A DNA stretch of 34,901 nt, from positions 1 through 34,901 of IMG/VR virus record IMGVR_UViG_3300020421_001854; one strand, given 5' to 3'. Position 1 is the stretch's first letter. The number at the start of each line of letters is the position of its first letter. The position numbers and the translations under genes were made by a program. Under the pieces are notes generated by a model. That model was not told the origin of the DNA. It saw nothing but the letters and a program-made list of their open reading frames with translations, and made no database searches. Source of the DNA: a virus. This document shows, in pieces, positions 6,359 to 14,241 of the stretch.

Positions 6359-7709
6359 TTTTCATCAATTCCATAATTTCTTTTAAAGTACCATCGATCA
6401 TATGCACTTTAGCTTGTTTATGGTCTAATAAACGTAGTGCATCGTATCTATGATGCCCGTTAACTATAAATCCTTCTTTATCTATTACGATAGGGTTATA
6501 ATCTCCGTCATTTACACGTTCCATTTGCTTTGATAGTTTATCCCAGTTTCTAGCTTTTTGTACTGGAGTAATTCTTTCTAGTTTTATGCTACCTTTACGT
6601 GCAATAAACCTATGTATATCTTTTTCTTTAACTTGTGGAGGTGCATTTCCTTCTATAATAGGATTAAAGTTCTTATGCTTATATCCTGATTCTGTAACTG
6701 CATAATCTTCTTTAGCCATCTTAGTAGCAGTTGCATACATAACGTTCTTCCACTCATCACCATAACGTTTTTTAAAGTCTTTGGAATTCTTTTTCATTCC
6801 TTTAACGTATTTTTCTTTATCTTTTTCTTCGCCCTTTGTAAGATCTCTTTCATCTACATCTTTTTCGAAGTATTGTTTTAAGTTCATTGCTGTTCTTTCA
6901 AATTTGTGATCTTTATGTTTAAATCCTACACCACCTGAGGCTTCCCATTTAGCAACGTTCTGACCAAAGTCATCTATTAATATGTTTGGAGTTCCATCTG
7001 ATTGTGTAGCATACTTGCTTTTCGCCGCAGTAATAATTACATCTTCGGGTGGAAAAGATGTTAAGTGTTTTTCAACCCATTCTTTTTTACTAGGCTCTAC
7101 TCTAGGATCATCAGCCATTGGTGCTGATAGTATTTTATACTTTCCTTTAATCTCTTTAATAATACCTAAAAGGTTATCTGCATTTGGAGTAGGTTTTAAG
7201 TTTATCCAAAAGTCTTTTGTATCTCTAATTTTTTGTAAGGCCGCATCTATGTCTTTAATATCTCTCCAACTATCTACACCCATCATTTTAGTCCATGGTG
7301 TAAAGAAGTCTACAAGTACTCCGTCCATATCTACATATATTTCACTTGCACTAGATATCTCTTTGGCTTCGTTGGCTTTGTTATTGCCTTTGTTTTTAAA
7401 ATCAAATCTATTATTAGGACCTTTACCTGCTTTATGTATTAATCCCATTGGCTTAATAGTTTGTGGCATAATTTTCCATTCGTTCCATATTTCTTTCTTT
7501 GACTCTGCCATTCCTAAATTAAACAATGTATTAGGACTAGAATTTTTATGAGCCTTCTTGTGCATATTATAAGCTGGAATTCCTTTTTTGTCAACCTTTA
7601 AACCCAATTTAGCGGCTTCAATAGGAATTTGATTAGGACCTACATCTTTTGTAGTGTTAACCCCTGGAACAATTAACCCGCCATTTTCATATAGTTGACG
7701 TACTTTCAT
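6354..7709 (-). CDS. HAD-like 5'-nucleotidase domain fused to ParB-like domain
   Basis: A 451-residue, two-domain protein. Residues 123-275 form a HAD fold of the 5'(3')-deoxyribonucleotidase type: motif I DMDGVLVDF (127-135), motif II serine in ILSAP (193-197), and motif IV ILIDDFGQN (243-251). Residues 365-440 form a ParB/Srx-like domain, with NPIVIDKEGF then NGHHRYDALRLL (417-428). Between them lies a basic stretch (KKNSKDFKKRYGDEWKNVMYA) and an I-I-E site (351-353). The leader MKVRQLYE resembles a capsid-targeting sequence cut after L-x-E. It may be a packaged nucleic-acid-acting enzyme; that is inference. It abuts the 74-residue gene with one base shared. Confidence 0.85.
   Translation of the reverse strand: MKVRQLYENGGLIVPGVNTTKDVGPNQIPIEAAKLGLKVDKKGIPAYNMHKKAHKNSSPNTLFNLGMAESKKEIWNEWKIMPQTIKPMGLIHKAGKGPNNRFDFKNKGNNKANEAKEISSASEIYVDMDGVLVDFFTPWTKMMGVDSWRDIKDIDAALQKIRDTKDFWINLKPTPNADNLLGIIKEIKGKYKILSAPMADDPRVEPSKKEWVEKHLTSFPPEDVIITAAKSKYATQSDGTPNILIDDFGQNVAKWEASGGVGFKHKDHKFERTAMNLKQYFEKDVDERDLTKGEEKDKEKYVKGMKKNSKDFKKRYGDEWKNVMYATATKMAKEDYAVTESGYKHKNFNPIIEGNAPPQVKEKDIHRFIARKGSIKLERITPVQKARNWDKLSKQMERVNDGDYNPIVIDKEGFIVNGHHRYDALRLLDHKQAKVHMIDGTLKEIMELMKR
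7566..7594 (-). promoter_or_regulatory. Perfect sigma70 consensus inside the HAD-ParB gene
   Basis: TTGACA (7594-7589) and TATAAT (7571-7566) are 17 bases apart on the minus strand, in the codons for residues 39-48. Both hexamers are perfect. An RNA from here would begin near 7559 and read most of this gene and those after it. It is the only early-type element in an otherwise late block, so it may be coincidental. Confidence 0.4.
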
Positions 7710-7933
7710 TACTTCTTCTTTCGACCTCTAAAGTTTGGAACACCTGTTAAAAAAGGTTTACCAAACCAAAGTTTAAACCAATCTTTATCTCCGGGTTTAA
7801 CACCCATCTTCTTTTCTTTGGCCTTAAGTGCTGTTGCAGTAATACTTGGATTCTCATCTACTTTGTAAGTAGTATATCCTGTGAACTCACCTATGCCTGC
7901 TAATCTCTGTAAAGTTTTTATATCGTGGTCCAT
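7709..7933 (-). CDS. Small conserved phage protein, hypothetical
   Basis: A 74-residue basic protein beginning MDHDIKTLQRLAGIGEF and ending in a lysine/arginine run. No family recognised. The helical opening with LQRLAGI resembles short openings seen on other structural-region proteins of T4-like phages. It is sandwiched between the nucleotidyltransferase (ends 7935) and the HAD-ParB gene (starts 7709). The last ~25 residues (KDWFKLWFGKPFLTGVPNF) are rich in aromatics. The ribosome site is weak. Confidence 0.65.
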   Translation of the reverse strand: MDHDIKTLQRLAGIGEFTGYTTYKVDENPSITATALKAKEKKMGVKPGDKDWFKLWFGKPFLTGVPNFRGRKKK

Positions 7934-7934
7934 A

Positions 7935-8786
7935 TTAGTCTGCTTCGTATTCGTATTTGAAACCTAAATTCTTAAAAAGATTTACAGTTGTCTTTGCACT
8001 TCTTAATGCTTTTTGCATTAACTCTTGTTCGTCTTCTGATCTAGTATCATAGAAACGTAAAAATTTATTTGCTTCAGCTGGTGCAATATATACTTTACCA
8101 CCTACTGATATTTCATTTGAATCTGCATTCCAACTTAATGGAAAAGGTTTGCCATCAGTTCTACTTGCTATATTATTAAGTACATCTAGTTTAGGCTTTT
8201 GTTGTTTAACTTGTAATTCATCTAAATTTTCTAATTGCATTCCTTTACGTACTTTACCAAACATCATTTGAGCTAGTTTTTCATCTCCAGCAACACCTGA
8301 TTTAAAAGTATCAAAGTTATTATCAACTGCCGCGGCTTTCATCTTACTAGCACTCATGCCTTCAGCACCATCGGCATCAGGATCACGTTGTCCTGCACTT
8401 ACAATATTAATGCTATTGAAGTTATAATCTTTTCCGTTGTATGTATTAAGTAATTGTTCGAATTGTGAAACTCTATCTGATCCTGCTACATATACTATAT
8501 CTGTATAACCTTTAGTTTCTAAGAACTGCATAGCATCTATAATAGTTCTTACTTTGTTATCACCTATTGTAATACCAGTAAAACTTTTTTGTGCAAAGAA
8601 AACTTTCTCTGCAAATGATAAAGGATCTGTTTTAGGTTTTTGCGTGTGAGTTAAGAATAGAAAAGGATCACCTTCTTGGTTTTTAATTACATCAACCAGT
8701 TTCGCGTGTCCTATTGTTGGAGGATTCATCCTACCAAAGGCAAAGACGGCAGTTTTAGGGGCTTCGAATAATTCCCTAAGAAACAT
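7935..8786 (-). CDS. Nucleotidyltransferase (HxGH family) with capsid-targeting-like leader
   Basis: A 283-residue protein of the cytidylyltransferase/nucleotidyltransferase superfamily. The opening fold has FGRMNPPTIGHAKLV (residues 17-31), the T/HxGH nucleotide-binding motif, and MSASKMKAA near 144-152 fits the second (S/T-x-x-K/R) motif. VYVAGSDRVSQF and SAGQRDPDADG complete the fold. The C-terminal ~100 residues form a separate domain of unknown role. The leader MFLRELFEAP ends in L-F-E, as expected for a T4 gp21-type cleavage site. Homologues with the NadM/NMNAT-like layout exist in many T4-like phages; the substrate here is unknown. It overlaps the 112-residue gene by one base. Confidence 0.88.
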   Translation of the reverse strand: MFLRELFEAPKTAVFAFGRMNPPTIGHAKLVDVIKNQEGDPFLFLTHTQKPKTDPLSFAEKVFFAQKSFTGITIGDNKVRTIIDAMQFLETKGYTDIVYVAGSDRVSQFEQLLNTYNGKDYNFNSINIVSAGQRDPDADGAEGMSASKMKAAAVDNNFDTFKSGVAGDEKLAQMMFGKVRKGMQLENLDELQVKQQKPKLDVLNNIASRTDGKPFPLSWNADSNEISVGGKVYIAPAEANKFLRFYDTRSEDEQELMQKALRSAKTTVNLFKNLGFKYEYEAD

Positions 8787-9124
8787 TAGTAGTCTCCGTC
8801 TCTGATCTGCTCCATCTCTTCTCCATAAATCTTTTCACAAATTTCAACTATTTCTTCTTTAGTTAAAAGATCTTCTGGACTTCTTGGAATATCGTATTTA
8901 GAACAATAGTGTTTTGTAGCTTTTTCTATCATTGGACCCATACATTCCATAGTATCAATAGGTTCGCCCTTTTTCAACTTGTCCTGCATATGAGCCATTG
9001 TTGGATAGTATTGCTTACGGTAGAAGATAGGGTCGTTTCTCATGTGCTGACATAGATCGTCAACTACATTGAATCCTAAGCCTGGATCTTCATATGTATG
9101 TTCATCAAATTCAACTAATTTCAT
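8786..9124 (-). CDS. Conserved T4-like phage protein of unknown function
   Basis: A 112-residue acidic protein. The segment DLCQHMRNDPIFYRKQYYPTM (about residues 23-43) looks strongly conserved in marine T4-like phages, as far as I can recall, without known function. The C-terminus is helical and acidic (TKEEIVEICEKIYGEEMEQI). MKLVEFDE at the start loosely resembles the leaders of the neighbouring genes. The ATG has AGGAGTACTCT upstream and follows a late promoter, so expression is late. Confidence 0.8.
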   Translation of the reverse strand: MKLVEFDEHTYEDPGLGFNVVDDLCQHMRNDPIFYRKQYYPTMAHMQDKLKKGEPIDTMECMGPMIEKATKHYCSKYDIPRSPEDLLTKEEIVEICEKIYGEEMEQIRDGDY

Positions 9125-9144
9125 AGAGTACTCCTATACTAGAA

Positions 9145-9153
9145 GTATTTATG
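9145..9153 (-). promoter_or_regulatory. T4-like late promoter
   Basis: CATAAATAC on the minus strand, 21 bases ahead of the ATG at 9124 with a ribosome site (AGGAG) between. It lies in the short gap after the 90-residue gene and probably drives the 9.1-6.4 kb block. Confidence 0.75.
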
Positions 9154-9164
9154 CCTATTTAAAG

Positions 9165-9437
9165 CTAGACGGAAATTTCGATATCGAAGTTATTATGGCC
9201 TAAATCAAACAATTTGTTAGCTAAACGTTCAGCAATAACTGTTGATTCGTCATCATTTAGGGGTTTGTGTAGTTCTACTGCTAATACAGTACCACCTTCT
9301 ACGGTGTCGTATGTTTCGTAGTTAGTTTCATCTTCAGTTAAGGCCTCATCTGCACACTCTAATACAGTATCAACTAGGTATTCATCTACTTCGCTAACTT
9401 CTTTGTTTTCCCACACTATATTGATAAAGTTCTTCAT
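9165..9437 (-). CDS. Small acidic hypothetical protein
   Basis: A 90-residue, very acidic protein opening MKNFINIVWENKE, again similar to capsid-targeting leaders (hydrophobic-x-E at position 10). The rest alternates helix and strand (LVDTVLECADEAL, VEGGTVLAVELHKPL, IAERLANKLFDLG) and may be a small alpha/beta fold. No family recognised. It follows the 112-residue beta-rich gene by nine bases. Confidence 0.7.
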   Translation of the reverse strand: MKNFINIVWENKEVSEVDEYLVDTVLECADEALTEDETNYETYDTVEGGTVLAVELHKPLNDDESTVIAERLANKLFDLGHNNFDIEISV

Positions 9438-9446
9438 GTTTTGTCC

Positions 9447-9785
9447 TTAATGATTTAATTGTATGCTTTGTACAGTACCGCTTGTATAAATTACTACTGC
9501 TCTTACCCATACAAAGTTACCTGTAAAATTGTAAAAATAAGTACCTTCTGATCCGTTTGATTCAGTTCCTGCTATGTCAAAGTAATCAGCTTCTACAGGA
9601 CTAGTTGCAAGTGTTCCTTGCATTTTTATAGTACCGTTAAAATCAGCTACATTGTATTGTACTGTATGTAACCCATCTGCTCTACCATAGTAACCGTCAC
9701 CTTTGAATTTCTCACCTGTAACAGTCGCTGAAGTTGAGTCTCCTGCGTGTACTTGATTTGACATTATTGTTTCTGAACTGGACAT
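9447..9785 (-). CDS. Probable virion structural protein, beta-rich
   Basis: A 112-residue protein composed mostly of beta-strand-like segments (HTVQYNVADFNGTIKMQGTL, TYFYNFTGNFVWVRAVVIY, TVQSIQLNH), like small tail or decoration proteins of marine T4-like phages. No enzymatic motif. A late promoter overlaps the preceding stop codon only five bases ahead of the ATG at 9785. An internal ATG at 9764 (MSNQVHAGD) would leave a normal short leader and may be the true start. Confidence 0.75.
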   Translation of the reverse strand: MSSSETIMSNQVHAGDSTSATVTGEKFKGDGYYGRADGLHTVQYNVADFNGTIKMQGTLATSPVEADYFDIAGTESNGSEGTYFYNFTGNFVWVRAVVIYTSGTVQSIQLNH

Positions 9786-9789
9786 ATAA

Positions 9790-9798
9790 CTATTTATC
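9790..9798 (-). promoter_or_regulatory. T4-like late promoter overlapping a stop codon
   Basis: GATAAATAG on the minus strand forms the last codons (Asp-Lys-stop) of the 52-residue gene and lies just ahead of the structural-protein gene at 9785. Confidence 0.5.
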
Positions 9799-9948
9799 CG
9801 AATAGTCCATACCTGGATATTGGTACTCTTTTGGTACTTTTCCCCATCCTACTGCTCTGTCCCAATCCCTTTGTGTATAATAATAGGGCTTTGGTTCAAA
9901 AGGTATGTCTTTTTTCTTCTTTTTTCCAAATTTCTTCTTTTGTTTCAT
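9790..9948 (-). CDS. Small hypothetical protein, 52 residues
   Basis: A short ORF between two real genes that fills the gap exactly. It opens MKQKKKFGKKKKK, then has an aromatic-rich body (PYYYTQRDWDRAVGWGKVP) and ends DYSDK. The strongly basic start and patterned body suggest a genuine small nucleic-acid-binding or structural protein. The ATG lies one base past the TAA of the 222-residue gene. No family recognised. Confidence 0.6.
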   Translation of the reverse strand: MKQKKKFGKKKKKDIPFEPKPYYYTQRDWDRAVGWGKVPKEYQYPGMDYSDK

Positions 9949-9949
9949 A

Positions 9950-10618
9950 TTAGTACTTATCTGTCTGTGGCTCGTAAACTAGCTTATCGATTCGCATAAT
10001 ATTGTTATGTAAAAATAGCCTAACTATTGTCAGGATTTTGTCATCTTTAACATACAAATATTTGCCTTTTAAGTTTCGACCTTGTTGCAGATCACGTATA
10101 AGCCTATCACCAGCTTTAACTTTGTGGCTATTCTTTAAACAGTATTCTGCAAAGTTTCTATCAGCAGTTCCATTTAAGTTTATTTTGTAATTGTACTCGG
10201 AAGGTTTATCTAAATATATTGTATTCTTTGCTAAATCAGTATCAACATTAGGTTCCCAATACCAAGGAACATCATTTAACTTTCTTGCTATCTTTTTAAG
10301 CCAACTAGTATCATTAGAATATATACCAAGTCTAGATCCTTCACATCTTAACATATAGTCTACGTCATCTTGGAAAGCATTTACTAATATCTTTAAATCT
10401 TCAAAGTCTTTGTTTTGTATTTCTTGATCTTTTTGCGACCATCTATGTAATTTAAAAGACAATGGTTCGCCTCTAGAGTGTTTATTTTGTAATTGATCTA
10501 TAATAGTTCTAGCATTAGCAAGACGTTTGTTTCTAAAGATGTGTGTGCCAGAATTATACACGCCTAGCTTGTAGGCATACTTGTCCCAAAACAGTTTATT
10601 AGTTTGCTTTTTGATCAA
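9950..10618 (-). CDS. Hypothetical protein, 222 residues
   Basis: A basic soluble protein with no signal peptide or transmembrane segment and no family I recognise. It has a central tryptophan-rich part (TSWLKKIARKLNDVPWYWEP) and a beta-rich C-terminus (KYLYVKDDKILTIVRLFL). The start appears to be TTG at 10618, with AAGGAG ten bases upstream inside the end of clpA (20-base overlap), and no in-frame ATG lies near. Translation is therefore coupled to the ClpA-like gene. Confidence 0.75.
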   Translation of the reverse strand: MIKKQTNKLFWDKYAYKLGVYNSGTHIFRNKRLANARTIIDQLQNKHSRGEPLSFKLHRWSQKDQEIQNKDFEDLKILVNAFQDDVDYMLRCEGSRLGIYSNDTSWLKKIARKLNDVPWYWEPNVDTDLAKNTIYLDKPSEYNYKINLNGTADRNFAEYCLKNSHKVKAGDRLIRDLQQGRNLKGKYLYVKDDKILTIVRLFLHNNIMRIDKLVYEPQTDKY

Positions 10619-12860
10619 CCTTCTCTTGCTCCTTAACCTTGGTAGTATTTAATACAAATTCTTTTTCATTTATATCGATATTTAAAGTACCGCCGTCTTT
10701 TAAGTCACCAAACAAGAGTTTTTTAGATAATGGTGTTTTAATTTCCTTGTCAATTACACGTTGTAAAGGTCTTGCACCCATTTTAGCATCAAAGCCTTTA
10801 TCAACTAACAAGTCTATTGCACTATCAGAAACAGTAGTTACAACACTTTTCTCTGTAAGCATATTTTTTAGTTCTAATAAGAACTTGCCTACTATCTTGA
10901 TCATAGTGTTCTTCTCAAGTTTGTTAAATGTCATTGTTCCGTCTAATCTATTTCTAAATTCTGGTGCAAAGAATTTTTTAAGTTCTTTATCTTCGTATTC
11001 TTTTTCAATATTACCAAAGCCAATAGCATTACTTTCAGCTTCTTGTGAACCTAAGTTAGTAGTTAAAATTAAAACAATGTTTCTACAGTCAGCAGTTTTA
11101 CCATTTGAGCCTGTAACAAAACCATTGTCCATAATTTGTAACAATAATGAACTTACGTCAGGGTGTGATTTTTCTATTTCATCTAACAATAGTACACAGT
11201 TAGGATGTTCTTGTAATTTAGTAATTAATAGTCCTGCATTTTCTTCAAAGCCAACGTAACCCGGAGGTGAACCTATTAGCTTGGCAACACTATGTTTCTC
11301 TTGATACTCTGACATATCAAATCTAACTAGCTTAACACCTAACTGACTAGCAAGTTGTTTTGCTGTTTCAGTTTTACCTACACCAGTTGGACCCATAAAC
11401 ACAAATGAACCAATTGGTTTATTCTCTTGTTTAAGTCCTGCCTGTGCAACAAGTATTTTATCAACAATTTGGTCTATTGCTTTATCTTGTCCGTATATCT
11501 CGCCTTTTAAATTCTTTTCTAAATGTGCTAGATTTTCAGTTTCACGTTCTGCTACTTGTTCTTCTGGCAAGTTAATTGCTTTAGAAAGTTCAAACTGAAT
11601 TTCAGTATCATTAATAACCTTTTCTACATTAGGATCTTTTAAATTAAATCTAGAACAAGCACAATCAATTAAATCAATTGCCTTATCTGGAAGTTTTTTA
11701 TCTGCTTGATACTTAACACTTAATTTAATTGCACTTTCAATAGCTTCTTCTGTAATAGTTGTACTATGAAACTCCTCGTAATAACGTTTAATACCCATTA
11801 AGATATCTTTAGTTACTTCTCTAGTCGGTTCATCAACAGTTACTCTAGCAAACCTACGCATCAATGCACGGTCTTTTTCAAAGTACTTTCTATATTCTTC
11901 CCAAGTTGTACTTGCTACAACTTTAATATTACCTTTAGTTAGTATAGGCTTTAACATATTAGCTAAATCATTTGAATTAGCACCTCCGCCTGCACCAGCA
12001 CCATTCATCATATGTGCTTCGTCTATAAACACGATTGTTTTACCACGTTTTTTAAGTGCGGCCATAACTAATTTAAAACGTTCTTCAAAGTCTCCTCTGT
12101 ATTTAGAACCTGCTAACATGGCTCCTATGTCTAAATTATAAACACTATACTCTTTTAAAAACTCTGGTACTGTTTTATTAACGATGTTCCAGGCAAGGCC
12201 TTCTGCAATAGCAGTTTTACCTACACCCGGATCACCGACTAGCAATACGTTGTTCTTACTTCTTCTACCCAATGCTAAAGCAATGGAATCTAATTCATCT
12301 ATACGTCCTATAACAGGATCTATTTTACCTTGATCAACTTCTACGTTAAGATTAGTTGTAAATGACCTTAAAGCTCTAGTAGCCATACCAGCCATTTCTT
12401 CATCTTCGTAGTTGTCAGCTAATTCGTTGTTCAAGTAATCAGCAAACTTTTCTTTATCAATATTACATTTAGCAATATGGTAGTATGACCAGCTTTTCTT
12501 TTCGTTCATAATGCTTAAGAATACATCTGAACAATCTATATGACTTCTACCACTAAACAATACTTGCGTAAATGCTCTGTTTAAAACTCTTTCTACTGCG
12601 TGTGTTTTTTTAGGCTTATATTTCTTAGCCGCCGCAGGTTCCATCTGAATCTTTTCAGTCTGCGTTTTTAAATAATTTTCAATATTCTTTTTAAGGTACT
12701 CTGGATCAGCACCGTAGCCTTCTAAAATCTTTGCAAAGCTATCTTCACATAACATCGCAAAAAGTAAATGTTCTATAGTAACGTACTCGTGTTGTAACTT
12801 CTTCGATACGTCTACGGCTTTATCAAAAACCAACTGTAACTGTTCACTTGGTTCAACCAT
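10599..12860 (-). CDS. clpA: ClpA-like AAA+ unfoldase
   Basis: A 753-residue class I Clp/Hsp100 ATPase, close to the length of E. coli ClpA. It has an N-domain (1-145). AAA-1 carries Walker A GDPGVGKT (209-216) and Walker B VFIDEAH (277-283). AAA-2 carries Walker A GPTGVGKT (490-497) and Walker B LLLDEIE. The long coiled-coil M domain of ClpB is absent. At 613-615 is IGF, in the position of the ClpA/ClpX loop that docks on ClpP, so it probably feeds the host ClpP peptidase. No phage clpP is seen here. It follows the deformylase with an 8-base overlap and belongs to a dnaJ-def-clpA cassette. Its role in infection is inference. Confidence 0.95.
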   Translation of the reverse strand: MVEPSEQLQLVFDKAVDVSKKLQHEYVTIEHLLFAMLCEDSFAKILEGYGADPEYLKKNIENYLKTQTEKIQMEPAAAKKYKPKKTHAVERVLNRAFTQVLFSGRSHIDCSDVFLSIMNEKKSWSYYHIAKCNIDKEKFADYLNNELADNYEDEEMAGMATRALRSFTTNLNVEVDQGKIDPVIGRIDELDSIALALGRRSKNNVLLVGDPGVGKTAIAEGLAWNIVNKTVPEFLKEYSVYNLDIGAMLAGSKYRGDFEERFKLVMAALKKRGKTIVFIDEAHMMNGAGAGGGANSNDLANMLKPILTKGNIKVVASTTWEEYRKYFEKDRALMRRFARVTVDEPTREVTKDILMGIKRYYEEFHSTTITEEAIESAIKLSVKYQADKKLPDKAIDLIDCACSRFNLKDPNVEKVINDTEIQFELSKAINLPEEQVAERETENLAHLEKNLKGEIYGQDKAIDQIVDKILVAQAGLKQENKPIGSFVFMGPTGVGKTETAKQLASQLGVKLVRFDMSEYQEKHSVAKLIGSPPGYVGFEENAGLLITKLQEHPNCVLLLDEIEKSHPDVSSLLLQIMDNGFVTGSNGKTADCRNIVLILTTNLGSQEAESNAIGFGNIEKEYEDKELKKFFAPEFRNRLDGTMTFNKLEKNTMIKIVGKFLLELKNMLTEKSVVTTVSDSAIDLLVDKGFDAKMGARPLQRVIDKEIKTPLSKKLLFGDLKDGGTLNIDINEKEFVLNTTKVKEQEKVDQKAN

Positions 12861-13377
12861 TTATATATCCTTTAAAACGTTTCAATAATTTCATTTGTTT
12901 CCTTTTCGCCATATCTAATTTCAATTTACTAACTCTATCAATATAGTTGATTCCGTAAAGATGATCATATTCATGACCAAAGATTCTTGCATTCCAACCT
13001 GTTAACTCTATTGTACACTCTTTTCCGCTAGAGTCAAGACACTCTGTTACCAATCCTACTGGTCTTTTAACCTTAAAGTATAAAAGTGGAAAACTTAAAC
13101 AACCTTCTTCGCCTAATACCATCTCTTCTGATACTGCTGTAATTTTAGGATTGATAATTGCAAAAGGTTTATCATCTTCGTAGTCCTTTAAACCGTTTGG
13201 CTTAATAATAAAAATTTGTGCATCAAGCTCAACTTGGTTTGCCGCCAAACCTACACCCGATTGCTTCTCCATAATAGCAATCATTTCTTTTTCTACTTCT
13301 TTAGCATCATGCTTTTCAAAGTCGAAAGGTTCTACTTTCTTTTCTAACCAATCATTTGGGTGATATATCAATTTCAT
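12853..13377 (-). CDS. def: Peptide deformylase
   Basis: This metalloenzyme removes the formyl group from nascent proteins. All three motifs are present: GVGLAANQ (41-48), EGCLS (91-95) with the metal cysteine, and HEYDH (135-139) with two metal histidines and the catalytic glutamate. Its 174 residues include a C-terminal helix (KLDMAKRKQMKLLKRF), unlike many shorter phage deformylases. It overlaps dnaJ by 26 bases and clpA by 8. Marine phages often carry deformylase, and its benefit may be faster maturation of phage or host proteins. Confidence 0.97.
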   Translation of the reverse strand: MKLIYHPNDWLEKKVEPFDFEKHDAKEVEKEMIAIMEKQSGVGLAANQVELDAQIFIIKPNGLKDYEDDKPFAIINPKITAVSEEMVLGEEGCLSFPLLYFKVKRPVGLVTECLDSSGKECTIELTGWNARIFGHEYDHLYGINYIDRVSKLKLDMAKRKQMKLLKRFKGYING

Positions 13378-14218
13378 CTTTTATCTTTGCTAGTCTTTCT
13401 CTTATTTCTTCGTTAGTAATGTTTGGTGTTATCCCTACAACCTTAACAAATAAATTTCCCGTTTGTCCTGACCTTTGATCTGGTAAACCTTGTCCACTAA
13501 TGCTGAAAGTTGTATTGGAATTTGTGCCTGGAGGAACGTTAACACTTAATTGCCTTTTATGTAAAGTATCAATTCTTATGTTTGTGCCTAATAGTAAGTC
13601 GAACAAACTTACATTTCTTACTATATATAAATTTATGCCATCTACTTCATAGTCGGTATGTCTTCTGACTCTTACTTTAACCAATAAGTTACCTCTTGGC
13701 ATTTGTGGTACTTGATCACCACCCATTCCTGGATAACGTATTGTATCTCCTGGACGTACACCTTTTGGTAATGTAATGTTTACTGTTTGTTGTTTGCCAC
13801 TAGGTAGTCTAAAGTTAGCTATTAGGTCTTTACCATTTATAATATCTTCTAATTCAATATCTGCGGCAATGGTAATGTCTGAATTACGCATTTGTCTTTG
13901 CCCAAATGGACTATTTGGTTGTGCAAATCCTTCACCAAAAAATGTAGAAAATATTTCATTAAAGTCTCCGCCATTAAAATTAAAATGTGTATGGCCTTGA
14001 CGTTGGTATTGTTGTTGTGGGTCAGCAGTTCCAAACTGATCGTACATTTGACGCTTGTTAGGGTCTTTTAAAGTTTGGTATGCTTCGTTAATTTTTTTGA
14101 ATTCTTCTTGGTCACCACCGCGGTCAGGATGACTTTCCATAGACTTTTTCTTAAAAGCCTGTTTAAGTTCCTTATCTGATGCTCCTCGCGATACGCCGAG
14201 AGTATTGTAATAGTCCAT
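13352..14218 (-). CDS. dnaJ: DnaJ/Hsp40 co-chaperone (CbpA-like, no zinc finger)
   Basis: A 288-residue J-domain protein. The J domain (1-65) has the HPD motif at 30-32 and stimulates DnaK. A short Gly/Gln/Phe-rich linker (QQQYQRQGHTHFNFNGGDF) follows, then two beta-rich substrate-binding C-terminal domains (DITIAADIELEDI, then LSVNVPPGTN). The four CxxCxGxG zinc repeats of type I DnaJ are absent, so this is type II, like CbpA. It is first in the dnaJ-def-clpA cassette. GATAAGTA, a weak late-promoter look-alike, lies just ahead of the ATG. It probably works with host DnaK. Confidence 0.95.
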   Translation of the reverse strand: MDYYNTLGVSRGASDKELKQAFKKKSMESHPDRGGDQEEFKKINEAYQTLKDPNKRQMYDQFGTADPQQQYQRQGHTHFNFNGGDFNEIFSTFFGEGFAQPNSPFGQRQMRNSDITIAADIELEDIINGKDLIANFRLPSGKQQTVNITLPKGVRPGDTIRYPGMGGDQVPQMPRGNLLVKVRVRRHTDYEVDGINLYIVRNVSLFDLLLGTNIRIDTLHKRQLSVNVPPGTNSNTTFSISGQGLPDQRSGQTGNLFVKVVGITPNITNEEIRERLAKIKDEIDISPK

Positions 14219-14241
14219 ACTATTACTTATCGGCTCTTAGG

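Noticed and set aside
6982-7551. 189-codon open frame on the plus strand
   Set aside because: It lies wholly opposite the HAD-ParB gene, whose motifs are clear, and has no ribosome site or plausible protein.
10639-11259. 206-codon open frame on the plus strand
   Set aside because: It is a shadow of the clpA-like gene, low in complexity, and opposite conserved AAA+ motifs.
13010-13037. TTGACT and TACAAT, 16 bases apart, inside the deformylase gene
   Set aside because: Imperfect -10, short spacer and a late operon around it make a chance match likely.
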